A DNA stretch of 54,534 nucleotides, from assembly GCA_947168395.1 (NCBI GenBank), contig CAMVLT010000021.1, positions 1 through 54,534 of the forward strand, in the 5' to 3' direction. The position numbers and the translations under genes are program-made. The notes under the pieces are model-generated. The model made no database searches, was not told the origin of the DNA, and saw only the letters and a program-made list of their open reading frames with translations. Positions 16,105 through 23,691 of the stretch are shown here, in pieces (positions within the stretch are counted from its first letter, which is position 1; every line of letters starts with the position of its first letter). This DNA is from an uncultured Prevotellaceae bacterium. GTDB lineage: Bacteria; Bacteroidota; Bacteroidia; Bacteroidales; Bacteroidaceae.

Positions 16105-17570
16105 TTTTATCAGGCTGCCACAATGCAACCGTGCCCGATACCTTCGCCGAGGTGAACAAGGCTCCAAAGATATACCCCGACTATTGCGACGTGACGGTGC
16201 CCCTGAACATTGCGCCCCTGACGTTCGAGTGGGACGGTAAGGCCGACGAAGTGGTGGCACGATTCCGTGCCGGCGATGCCGAGGTGGTGTGCGGCGGCGA
16301 CAAGGTGCAGCCCGATATGGACCAGTGGCATACGCTGACTGCCAATGCCACAGGGAAAGCGATGAGCGTCGAAGTGTTTGTCCGCTCAGGCGAGCAATGG
16401 AGCCGCTACAAGCCCTTCAGCATCTACGTGTCTGGTGACAGCATCGACCCCTACATCAGCTACCGTCTCATCTCGCCCTCCTACGTCACCTACGAGGAAC
16501 TGACGCTCAACCAGCGTTGCTTGGAGAACTACGATGAGCGGGTGATGGTCGACAACATGCTCTGCAGCACCGAACTTAGCGGACAATGCGTCAACTGCCA
16601 CAACTATCAGCAGTACGACCCCAACCGCATGCAGTTCCATGCCCGACAGAAGGACGGCGGCACCGTCATCAACTACAATGGCCAGTTGCGCAAAATCAAC
16701 ATGCGCAACGACTCCATCCTCTCGGCAGGTGTCTACCCCGCATGGCACCCCTGGCTGCCGCTCATCGTCTACTCCACCAACAATACGGGTCAGAGTTTCC
16801 ACACCCGTAACCTGAACAAAATCGAGGTGTTCGACTCGGCCAGCGACCTCATAGCCTACGACGTGCAGAAGAACGAGGTCACCAACATCGAGAACGACAC
16901 TACCGAGTTTGAGGTCTTCCCCTGCTGGGCACCCGACGGCAAGACCCTCTACTACTGCAGCGCCCACTTCGAGTTCCGCGACACCGCCAGCCACGACAGG
17001 GAAGTCATCATGCGGGCCAAGGAAATAAAGTACAACCTCTACAAGAAGTCGTTCGATACCGACACCTATACGTTCGGCCCGCGCCAGTTGGTGTACCGTG
17101 CCGACAGCCTCGGCCGTAGTGTCACATTGCCACGAGTGTCGCCCGACGGACGCTACCTCATGTTCACTATCGGCAACTACGGCGTGTTCCACATCTGGCA
17201 CCATGAGGCCGACCTCTGCCTCATGAACCTGGCCGACGGCAGCATCCGCCCGATGGACGAAATCAACTCTGCCGATACCGAAAGCTACCACTCCTGGTCG
17301 TCCAACGGCCGATGGGTCATCTTCAGCAGCAGGCGCGACGACGGAGGATACACACGCCCCTTCATAGCCCACATCGATGCCGACGGGCGAGGCTCGAAGC
17401 CGTTCGAGCTGCCGCAGGCCGACCCCGACTACCACCGCCAGTTCATGAAGAGCTACAACATACCGGAGTTCATGAAAGGCCCCGTCGATGTGAAGCCACA
17501 GGACTTTGCCCGCCTGCTGAAAAACAGTAACGGCGACGCAGTGAAGTATGTGGGTAAACTGAGGAAATAA
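16062..17570 (+). CDS. Lipoprotein with CxxCH motif and TolB/PD40-type propeller
   Basis: About 502 residues from the ATG at 16062; an ATG at 16029 is also possible. The lipoprotein signal peptide is MVKSVLPFYLFTFLLLSGC with the lipobox Cys at residue 19, so the protein should be outer-membrane or periplasmic. CVNCH (residues 176-180) is a c-type heme attachment motif. It is followed by PD40/WD40-like blades of TolB type (AWHPWLPLIVYSTNN, CWAPDGKTLYYCS, RVSPDGRYLMFT, SWSSNGRWVIFSSRRDDGG). The combination suggests a surface redox or binding protein, but one CxxCH without a cytochrome fold could also be a structural zinc or disulfide site. It sits between the DUF6057 gene and the Rid-like gene. 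Confidence 0.8.
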   Translation: MVKSVLPFYLFTFLLLSGCHNATVPDTFAEVNKAPKIYPDYCDVTVPLNIAPLTFEWDGKADEVVARFRAGDAEVVCGGDKVQPDMDQWHTLTANATGKAMSVEVFVRSGEQWSRYKPFSIYVSGDSIDPYISYRLISPSYVTYEELTLNQRCLENYDERVMVDNMLCSTELSGQCVNCHNYQQYDPNRMQFHARQKDGGTVINYNGQLRKINMRNDSILSAGVYPAWHPWLPLIVYSTNNTGQSFHTRNLNKIEVFDSASDLIAYDVQKNEVTNIENDTTEFEVFPCWAPDGKTLYYCSAHFEFRDTASHDREVIMRAKEIKYNLYKKSFDTDTYTFGPRQLVYRADSLGRSVTLPRVSPDGRYLMFTIGNYGVFHIWHHEADLCLMNLADGSIRPMDEINSADTESYHSWSSNGRWVIFSSRRDDGGYTRPFIAHIDADGRGSKPFELPQADPDYHRQFMKSYNIPEFMKGPVDVKPQDFARLLKNSNGDAVKYVGKLRK

Positions 17571-17596
17571 AGATAGATTAACCGTCAAAAAAAGGA

Positions 17597-18628
17597 ATGA
17601 ATCACTACGAAATACTAACCGATGCAGGCCGAGGACTCTTTGCCCAGCGCCTTGAAGAAATCGAAAAGCGAGTGGACGACTATTTGGAGGCTGAGCGCCA
17701 GCAGCAACGCACCCTCAGCTATACCAAAGTCTTCCTCAGCGACATTTCCAACCAGGAAGAAGAGCTGCGACAGTCGCCGCTTATGACCCGCCACCTCAGT
17801 CAGGCAGCCTGCACCGTCATACAGCAGTCGCCCATCGGAGGTGCCAAAATCGGACTTCTGCTCAAGACTACCGACGAGCCCGAGGCCTTCACCATGCACA
17901 GCCTGAGGCTAACCGACGAAGAAGTCATGAACTTTGGCTCCTACATGCAGACCATCATGCTGTTCGACAAGTACCTGGCACTCCTCGAAGCCCAGGGCCT
18001 CAGCCTGAAGGAGCACTGCGTCAGAACGTGGATTTACGTCCGCGACATCGATACCAACTACGACGGCGTAGTAAAAGCCCGCAACGACGTGTTCCGCCAG
18101 CACGGCCTCACTACCGCTACGCACTTCATCGCCAGCACAGGCATCGGCGGACGGGCTATGGGCAAGAACGTATGCGTAGCTATCGACTTCCTGACCGCAC
18201 CTGGCGTCCGTCCCCAAGACATACTCTACCTGAAAGCCCTCGACCACCTGAACCCCACTCACGAATACGGGGTGGCCTTCGAACGCGGAGCACGCATCAC
18301 CCTGCCCCAGAAGTACGAGTACTTTATCTCAGGTACGGCCAGCATCAACTGTCACGGAGAGGTCATCAACGTCGGCGATGTCACCCGTCAGGCCGAAAGG
18401 CTGCTCCAGAACATCGGTGCCCTGCTCGCCGACGGCGGTGCTACCATGAGCGACGTCAAGTACTTCATCATCTATCTGCGCGACCTTGCCGATGCCGATG
18501 CCATCGAAGCCTACATGCAGCAAGCCTTCCCCACCGTGCCCCACATCATCACCCACGCCAAAGTCTGCCGTCCGGCATGGCTTGTCGAAATGGAGTGCAT
18601 AGCCGAGAGAGACCTTGATGACCATTGA
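17597..18628 (+). CDS. Two-domain Rid/YjgF-like protein (chorismatase-like)
   Basis: A 343-residue protein with two related halves. The second half (from about residue 200) ends in the Rid/YjgF pattern: GDVTRQAERLLQNIGALLAD, VKYFIIYLRD, and PAWLVEMECIAERD. The first half has a similar but weaker layout, including TWIYVRDID. Single-domain Rid proteins deaminate reactive enamines or imines; two-domain forms include FkbO/Hyg5 chorismatases. The usual Rid catalytic Arg is seen in CRPAW. Substrate not predictable. It follows the lipoprotein gene by 26 bases and is probably the last gene of the operon, since a hairpin lies just past its stop. Confidence 0.72.
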   Translation: MNHYEILTDAGRGLFAQRLEEIEKRVDDYLEAERQQQRTLSYTKVFLSDISNQEEELRQSPLMTRHLSQAACTVIQQSPIGGAKIGLLLKTTDEPEAFTMHSLRLTDEEVMNFGSYMQTIMLFDKYLALLEAQGLSLKEHCVRTWIYVRDIDTNYDGVVKARNDVFRQHGLTTATHFIASTGIGGRAMGKNVCVAIDFLTAPGVRPQDILYLKALDHLNPTHEYGVAFERGARITLPQKYEYFISGTASINCHGEVINVGDVTRQAERLLQNIGALLADGGATMSDVKYFIIYLRDLADADAIEAYMQQAFPTVPHIITHAKVCRPAWLVEMECIAERDLDDH

Positions 18629-18630
18629 AA

Positions 18631-18674
18631 ATTTGCTACCGCTGTCCCCGTTAGCAGGTATGGCGGTAGCAAAT
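18631..18674. repeat. 12-bp inverted repeat at the left island edge
   Basis: ATTTGCTACCGC (18631-18642) and GCGGTAGCAAAT (18663-18674) are perfect complements 20 bases apart. It could end the Rid-operon transcript; no clear T-run follows. A heptamer pair (GTTCAAC, GTTCAAA) and the octamer array come next. Confidence 0.75.
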
Positions 18675-18687
18675 GTTCAACGTTCAA

Positions 18688-18719
18688 AATGGTACAATGG
18701 TACAATGGTACAATGGTAC
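18688..18719. repeat. AATGGTAC octamer array, four units (left island edge)
   Basis: Four exact 8-bp units abut the stop codon of the prim-pol gene (18721). The reverse-complement octamer recurs at 24590, 24743 and 25672, that is, inside the island and at its right edge. Confidence 0.95.
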
Positions 18720-18720
18720 A

Positions 18721-21138
18721 TTACAGCATCAGGTTTCCCGTCTTTCGATAGCTTGACTTCGAGGTTCCTGCCTTCCTGCCGTCACCAAGCTTTTCGATGA
18801 GGTGGTCACTCTGCAACCGCTTGATCTTCATACGGGCGGCACCCTCGCTTGAAAGGTTGAAGCAGCGCACTACGTCCTCGATGGTAAACTCATCGGACAG
18901 ACGATTGAAGCCCTCAAGAGTTTTCTGGCGACGCTGCACGTTGACTGAGGCTTCCTTCTCCTTGTTGTCGAAGTAGTTCTCGGCCATTGCGCCAAAGTAG
19001 TGACGCTGGCAGGCGTACTGGATGTTTACAATCAGCTCGGCCAGCCGCCAGTCCACCTCGTCCGTCTCGAACTCACCGCACCAGTACTGACCGTCCTGCT
19101 TCATGCAGTCCCAGTGGCGCATCACGATGAAGGGGGCAGCGAAGTTCAGCCCGTGGTAGGCACAGCGCTTCAGCAGCATCTCGTCGGCCCGCGAGTCGTT
19201 CTCCTTGGCGTCCTCCATACGGCGAGCCGTCCAGTCGTAGAGTTCGTCGACTATCTTCTGAACCGTCAGTTCGCCCTTCACCCTGTCGAGCTTGAAGGCC
19301 CACGCCTTCAAACGCTCATCACTCTCGAAGTCCACTTTCGACTCACGCTCCATCATCTCAAAGTTGGTGGCAGGCAGCGGGATGCAGGTCAGGCGGGTGG
19401 CCAGTCCTGAGCCGAAGTTCTGCTCGTTCACCTTCTTCTTCAGCGCGATGGGCGTGCCTGTGTAGATGAAGTTCCAGGTGACGTAGAAGTCCTGCAGTAT
19501 CGAGTCGTTGTTCGAGTACGCCTGACCGTCCTCCTCATTATGGAACGCTTTCAGCTCCAACGACTGCTTGTCAATCCACGAGCCGCCCTTCTGCACGGTA
19601 ACGGTATTATCCAGCTCTGTGTCGAACGTCAGCATGTGCAGCTGCATATCCACGCCATCTACATTCTCCACCGAGTTCACCATGTCCTGAATGAACTGCG
19701 CGTTCGAGGTACGAGCCGGATGGACGCGGACAATGACCTTCGGCTTCTTGGGCTTCTCCTTGTTGGCCCCCTTGGTGCGCATCTGCTCACGGTAGGCATT
19801 GATGGCGTCCTTGCCCACCTTGTCAGCCGCCACGATGGGTGCCGCCAGCAACTTGAACAGACGCGTCGCAAAGCTTTTACCACTTGCAGGGTCGCCAATT
19901 ATCAGCGTCGAGTTATTCAGCCTCCGCAGTTCCTCTGGCCGATGGTAGAAGCGATAGGTGCAGCGCGTCATCAGCGTCATCAGCAGCCCACCACCTACGA
20001 ACATGGCAGCAGGATATTGGTTCTTCTTCAGCCCTTTGCAGATGTCGCGTATCAGCGGGAAGTCCTTGCTCAGACCCTCAATCTGCTCACCCCAGTCCCA
20101 TAAGACCCTCTCCATCTCTCCCTGTGTAGGGAGAGGGCTCACTCCTCCCCTAAACAGGGGAGGTTGGGAGGGGTCTCCCATCGCCTCCCTCATCAGCTTC
20201 GATATACCCTTCGGCTGCTCCTTGCACGCCGACTCCACGATGCTGCGCAGCTCCTGCTCGTCCAGGCCCAGTCGCGGCATGACGGCCATCAGCCGCTCAG
20301 GCTTGTTGTCACAGATTGCCCTCAGATTCACCGCCAGCTGGTAGAGCCTCACGTTGCGCTCGCCTTCCTGCGGCACGCCGCCCGTCAGCTGCCACCAGCG
20401 GTCGATGATGGTGGTGTAGGGGATACCCTTGAAAAGTCCCTCCTCCTTTGGCAGGTGAGTGTTGTCAGTACGTGTCTGTCCGCTGCTGTCCGTTGCAGCA
20501 GTTTCTTCCCAAGGCCTATAGTGCTTGTTCGCCTTCCTGGCACCAGCGGGCACGTTCTCCTCCTTGCGCATCACGCGACCCTTCAGGCGATTATACTCGG
20601 CTATGCACTCCTCTGGCGACATAGGCTCCTCGAACAGGCAGTCATCCAGGTAGGGCAGGTCATCCTCCGAACCACTGGTCGAGAAAACCACGCGCTGCAA
20701 GTCCTTCGCGCCCGTATCCATCTCCAGCCTCAGAGCCGTCGCCACACGCACCTGATTCTCCAGGATGGTAGTGCCAGGCGTGCGCTGGCAGACCAGGTGC
20801 CAGCCGCCACTCGCCGACCTCTCCAGCATCCTCAGCCCTATCTCGTCCTTCTTCGAGAGTATCAGCTCCTTCGTCTGTCGGGAGTGCTCCTTGTCGTAGC
20901 AGTCCACGTCGTGGAAGAAATAGCTGCCGATGCTCTTGCAACCAGCCAATGCCCCATCGGCATGCCCAATGTTATAGGCCAGCTGCAGCAGGTGCGGCTT
21001 GGCCGACTGGTCACCCTGCCGCACCTTTCGCAGCGTCTCAAGATTGGCCTGCGAGTTGCGCAGCGCCATCAGTTCCTCGCGGTTCTTTACGGGGAGGGCA
21101 AACTTGCGCTTGCCCTCGTAATAGATTCTGTATATCAT
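18721..21138 (-). CDS. Prim-pol/P-loop replication-like protein (VirE-N/DUF3987 type)
   Basis: An 805-residue protein. The N-terminal part has an archaeo-eukaryotic primase pattern: HDVDCYD with Asp77 and Asp79, then SASGGWH (residues 108-114) as the second motif. The middle and C-terminal part carries a P-loop, GDPASGKS (near residue 416), followed by a long DUF3987-like region. Such VirE-N/DUF3987 proteins are common in Bacteroidales accessory regions and mobile elements, and replication or repair functions are inferred, not proven. Residues about 322-345 are encoded by a 72-bp palindromic element. The gene ends directly at an octamer array, and a 108-residue ORF starts the same transcript 9 bases upstream. 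Confidence 0.8.
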   Translation of the reverse strand: MIYRIYYEGKRKFALPVKNREELMALRNSQANLETLRKVRQGDQSAKPHLLQLAYNIGHADGALAGCKSIGSYFFHDVDCYDKEHSRQTKELILSKKDEIGLRMLERSASGGWHLVCQRTPGTTILENQVRVATALRLEMDTGAKDLQRVVFSTSGSEDDLPYLDDCLFEEPMSPEECIAEYNRLKGRVMRKEENVPAGARKANKHYRPWEETAATDSSGQTRTDNTHLPKEEGLFKGIPYTTIIDRWWQLTGGVPQEGERNVRLYQLAVNLRAICDNKPERLMAVMPRLGLDEQELRSIVESACKEQPKGISKLMREAMGDPSQPPLFRGGVSPLPTQGEMERVLWDWGEQIEGLSKDFPLIRDICKGLKKNQYPAAMFVGGGLLMTLMTRCTYRFYHRPEELRRLNNSTLIIGDPASGKSFATRLFKLLAAPIVAADKVGKDAINAYREQMRTKGANKEKPKKPKVIVRVHPARTSNAQFIQDMVNSVENVDGVDMQLHMLTFDTELDNTVTVQKGGSWIDKQSLELKAFHNEEDGQAYSNNDSILQDFYVTWNFIYTGTPIALKKKVNEQNFGSGLATRLTCIPLPATNFEMMERESKVDFESDERLKAWAFKLDRVKGELTVQKIVDELYDWTARRMEDAKENDSRADEMLLKRCAYHGLNFAAPFIVMRHWDCMKQDGQYWCGEFETDEVDWRLAELIVNIQYACQRHYFGAMAENYFDNKEKEASVNVQRRQKTLEGFNRLSDEFTIEDVVRCFNLSSEGAARMKIKRLQSDHLIEKLGDGRKAGTSKSSYRKTGNLML
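20104..20175. repeat. 72-bp palindromic element inside the prim-pol gene
   Basis: Two hairpins, CTCTCCCT/AGGGAGAG (20116-20123, 20128-20135) and CCTCCCC/GGGGAGG (20144-20150, 20157-20163), lie between outer arms GACCCTCTCC and GGGAGGGGTC. They resemble the intergenic palindromes at 104, 25546, 25618 and 25826. The 72 bp equal 24 codons, so the reading frame is kept; the encoded peptide is Pro/Gly-rich (PPLFRGGVSPLPTQGEM). Confidence 0.85.
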
Positions 21139-21147
21139 ACGTCAGGT

Positions 21148-21474
21148 TTAACAAAACTCGATGATCTCACGCTCGATGAGCGCATTCTTAGCATCCTTCG
21201 CATGTTCGTCGAGCAGCCCCATCACCGTGGCCGTGCCATAGTCCTTTGGGAAACTGCCGAACACCTTGATGCGTTCCATAGACTCCTTCACCCACCCCCA
21301 GGGCAGTTTCTTCACTAAGCGGTCTTTCATCCGCACTCGTGGCAGGCGGTTGTACGCCTTGAAGGTTAACTTACCTGTGTTCTCATCCAAGTACAGAACA
21401 CCTTCCACTCTCTTGCCTTTCGTCAGCCGACTCAGCAGCTCGATGGCATTCAAAACAAATACATTTTTTCGCAT
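21148..21474 (-). CDS. Small basic protein of unknown function
   Basis: A 108-residue protein I do not recognise. It is rich in Lys and Arg (KGKRVEGVLYLDENTGKLTF, RVRMKDRLVKKLPWGWVKE), has no signal peptide or Cys pairs, and could bind nucleic acid. It ends 9 bases before the prim-pol gene and is probably translated with it. Its place in front of a replication-like gene suggests an accessory or control role, which is inference only. The 21475-21575 spacer upstream shows no obvious promoter. Confidence 0.65.
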   Translation of the reverse strand: MRKNVFVLNAIELLSRLTKGKRVEGVLYLDENTGKLTFKAYNRLPRVRMKDRLVKKLPWGWVKESMERIKVFGSFPKDYGTATVMGLLDEHAKDAKNALIEREIIEFC

Positions 21475-21575
21475 AATCTTATCGAATTAATGAGCATCGG
21501 AAAGCGGGGTTTTAGTTTGAGCTCAATTAGTACGTACACATTTCCTCGCTCATCCTCCGACTCGGTTATACTTTC

Positions 21576-21911
21576 TTATTCCATCACATAGATACTTCCA
21601 AATTTCTCCGTAAACATCTGACGTATCTCTTCCAAGGTCTTACGCTCCTGCTTAGTGATACTGTTGCGAATCTCCTGAACGTATATCAGGTACTCCTTGC
21701 ATTTCACCTTGCCACCATTATTGCCTGCGTTTTTCAGGCTGTCGGCCATCTTCCACTTCTTGCACTTGAAGTTCTGCTGAACATTCTGCATCGTCAGTGT
21801 GCAGACCCTTGTACCGTCGCACTCAATACACTTGTGCTGGCAACTGGCGCAACATTTCTTGATCTTGCAGCCGTGAGCGTTCCTTACGCTCGGAATTCTC
21901 TCATTTTTCAT
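21576..21911 (-). CDS. Cys-rich small protein, probable zinc-binding
   Basis: About 111 residues from the ATG at 21911; a start at 21962 would add 17 residues with no clear merit. The N-terminal half has CKIKKCCASCQHKCIECDG, then RVCTLTMQNVQQNFKCKKW, giving eight cysteines in a spacing that suggests one or two zinc sites. The second half (GGKVKCKEYLIYVQEIR) is a short helical tail. Proteins of this kind occur in Bacteroidales mobile and phage-like regions, from memory; no function is known to me. It lies between the iteron-like repeats and the 108-residue gene. Confidence 0.65.
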   Translation of the reverse strand: MKNERIPSVRNAHGCKIKKCCASCQHKCIECDGTRVCTLTMQNVQQNFKCKKWKMADSLKNAGNNGGKVKCKEYLIYVQEIRNSITKQERKTLEEIRQMFTEKFGSIYVME

Positions 21912-22092
21912 AGCTAAAATATTGTATAACGTTTGTAACTTCGATACTCTCTGCCTCCTCATCCGGCTCGAATATTGCGGCCAGATCTATCAGCGTTCCA
22001 ACATAAATGATTCTTCGTTTCATAACTTTTTATTTTGTCGATTTAACTTTTCGTCTGCAAAGTTCGGCAAAAAAACAATGCAAAATTGTGGA

Positions 22093-22163
22093 ATCGTCAA
22101 TTATCCGCTTTATCGTCAAATTTCCGTCAAATCATATTGTTTTTTCGTCAAATTTCCGTCAAA
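22093..22163. repeat. Iteron-like CGTCAA repeats in A/T-rich DNA
   Basis: CGTCAA occurs at 22095, 22114, 22125, 22146 and 22157, spaced 19, 11, 21 and 11 bp, close to whole helical turns. Two perfect 19-bp copies of TCGTCAAATTTCCGTCAAA (22113-22131 and 22145-22163) contain four of them; the last overlaps the end of the 218-residue gene. The surrounding 22000-22145 is A/T-rich and has no gene. Confidence 0.8.
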
Positions 22164-22804
22164 ATCGTCTCTTGAACAATGTTCCAGAACGTATCACACA
22201 GCAGTTCCTGAGGATTATGCTTCATCCTGTAGTACACCTCGCCACGGTCTGACCCCTTAATCTCACGGCTGAAGTTCTTCATCGTATTCTTACACATACG
22301 CAGATTCTCAGGCAGTCCCTCTGGCGTAATCTCACTGGCAAGCGTGGTAAAGCTTGTCTGGTTCAGACTTTCGCCCACAAGACGGTCTCTCACCACCAAG
22401 AAGATGGCCAGCCAGTGTCGTGCGTAATTAAATAGGTGGTAGTCGGCTATCAGGCGTCTCATGCTCCGTCGCAGCACATCCAGCCTTTCCTCCCTCGTCA
22501 TTTTGAGGAACAGCTTCTTAGCCTGTTCGTCAGCAGCCGTTAGCCGTGTTTTCCCTTGAAGGTCATCATCATCCTCCAAGTCATCATCAGATAAAGGTAT
22601 CGCCTTTACGCCATAGTGCTCTCTTACCTTGTTTACCTCCAGTATGGCCTCACGCCTGCCTTTTACCACAGCGTCAGCCAACAAGGCAAAGAGATAATGC
22701 TCCGCCTGGGCATAATTGCCCACGCCCATTGCCAAATTCAACAGGTGCTCCTGTCTCAGCCACATACCGTCAAGGTATAGCAGCTCCTTGTTTTGCTCTT
22801 TCAT
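22148..22804 (-). CDS. Island protein of unknown function, 218 residues
   Basis: A soluble, charged protein I do not recognise. The central part holds an acidic run (LSDDDLEDDDDLQGK, near residues 72-86). The C-terminal half is basic and helical (RLDVLRRSMRRLIADYHLFN) and ends in WNIVQETILTEI. No catalytic motif or membrane span is seen. It has its own promoter about 150 bases upstream and an operator-like inverted repeat in the leader. Its last codons are part of the second 19-bp iteron repeat, so the gene end and the repeat evolved together. Protein-DNA interaction is a possibility only. Confidence 0.65.
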   Translation of the reverse strand: MKEQNKELLYLDGMWLRQEHLLNLAMGVGNYAQAEHYLFALLADAVVKGRREAILEVNKVREHYGVKAIPLSDDDLEDDDDLQGKTRLTAADEQAKKLFLKMTREERLDVLRRSMRRLIADYHLFNYARHWLAIFLVVRDRLVGESLNQTSFTTLASEITPEGLPENLRMCKNTMKNFSREIKGSDRGEVYYRMKHNPQELLCDTFWNIVQETILTEI

Positions 22805-22898
22805 TGCTCCAAGTGATTGTGGAGATGTGTGAGGATGTAAAGCGCTTTATCTCATGAGAAACCATCCCACAACAACTCGGGGTTAAATACTAATGTTA

Positions 22899-22952
22899 CC
22901 AGCGAAATCGTCTTTGGGGTTTATTGCGCCCTCCGACTTCTGATTTCGCTGG
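22899..22952. promoter_or_regulatory. Operator-like 11-bp inverted repeat over the start of the 218-residue transcript
   Basis: CCAGCGAAATC (22899-22909) and GATTTCGCTGG (22942-22952) are perfect complements 32 bases apart. The right arm directly abuts the -7 box at 22953, so it covers the predicted start of transcription. It could be a repressor site or a 5' RNA hairpin. The rest of the 22805-23124 spacer holds the promoter, a 10-bp triplet repeat, a small hairpin and the 45-bp element. Confidence 0.6.
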
Positions 22953-22982
22953 CAAAGGTAGAACGATATTTTTGAACAACAA
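22953..22982 (-). promoter_or_regulatory. Promoter of the 218-residue protein gene
   Basis: Minus-strand TACCTTTG (22953-22960) with a TTG core at 22980-22982, 19 bp away. The leader to the ATG at 22804 is about 140 nt. Confidence 0.65.
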
Positions 22983-23008
22983 TGAAATAAAAATGGTCAT
23001 TTCTGAAC

Positions 23009-23038
23009 GACCAGAAATGACCAGAAATGACCAGAAAA
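23009..23038. repeat. 10-bp tandem repeat GACCAGAAAT, three units
   Basis: Three consecutive copies, the last ending AA instead of AT, lie between the 218- and 188-residue genes. Next to it is a 7-bp hairpin GATTTCC/GGAAATC (23046-23066), a weak terminator candidate for the minus-strand operon. Confidence 0.85.
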
Positions 23039-23067
23039 CCTTTACGATTTCCTCACCGTGGAAATCA

Positions 23068-23112
23068 TTTATCCCAGAAAGGTCCTTTTGAGCCTAACGA
23101 CCGATTTGGGTT
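23068..23112 (-). repeat. 45-bp dispersed 3'-end element, copy 2 (uninterrupted)
   Basis: Read on the minus strand it starts AACCCAAATCGGTCGTTAGG 12 nt after the stop of the 188-residue gene and ends GGGATAAA. It equals copy 1 (3889-4017) without the 80-bp insert. Position and direction relative to the upstream gene are the same in both copies. Confidence 0.9.
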
Positions 23113-23124
23113 TAATATAGTAAT

Positions 23125-23691
23125 TCATGTCTTTATAACCAATCCTCTAAACTTGTCCTTCATCATTTCGAAATCAGCTCCTGCGTAGGGCTTGTTGCCA
23201 GGGTTGGTATAGTCACTGAATGAAGACTTGTTTTTCACCCTCCACGACCCAAACTCCTGGCAGAACTCCTCCCATGTCGGCCTGCGAATCACTCCTGCTT
23301 CCATCGCCGCCCTCACTGGCATCAACACGTCTTTTGGCTTGGTCTTGCCCTCCATCAGCTGGTGTAGCAGGGCCACAACGGCATCAAGCTTCCGCACATC
23401 GATAACGATGGACGAGAAGGATGTCGACTTTCTTGTGGCATAGCCAGACGTGCGCGGCAGATTGCCTGGCGAAGCCACAGGACCACCCGTATTGCGCTTA
23501 CGATTACGACTGAAGACCGCATTGGCCTGCTCTGATACGTAATCATCCTGATGGACACAGGCATAGTTGTAAAGTGCAACTACGATGTCAACATCATAGC
23601 GGTACTTCAGCACGAGCAAGGCTACGGATACGGGCATCTCATCCTGCCCAATCTCTATGTATTCCTTGGAGTAGTCCTTTACAGCACTCAT
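23125..23691 (-). CDS. Island protein of unknown function, 188 residues
   Basis: I do not recognise this protein. The first third looks helical (MPVSVALLVLKYRYDVDIVV). The middle is basic and Gly/Pro-rich (FSRNRKRNTGGPVASPGNLP). The end contains a WEEFCQEFGSWRVKNKSSFS segment. There is no signal peptide. Its ATG overlaps the stop of the 263-residue gene by four bases (ATGA), so the two are translationally coupled and very likely work together. The dispersed 45-bp element follows its stop. Confidence 0.7.
   Translation of the reverse strand: MSAVKDYSKEYIEIGQDEMPVSVALLVLKYRYDVDIVVALYNYACVHQDDYVSEQANAVFSRNRKRNTGGPVASPGNLPRTSGYATRKSTSFSSIVIDVRKLDAVVALLHQLMEGKTKPKDVLMPVRAAMEAGVIRRPTWEEFCQEFGSWRVKNKSSFSDYTNPGNKPYAGADFEMMKDKFRGLVIKT

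Noticed and set aside
16386..17588. 400-residue open frame on the minus strand
   Set aside because: Shadow of the lipoprotein gene, Val/His-rich, with no family signature.
20164..21318. 384-residue open frame on the plus strand
   Set aside because: Opposite the prim-pol and 108-residue genes and rich in Arg/Leu/His, a typical antisense shadow.
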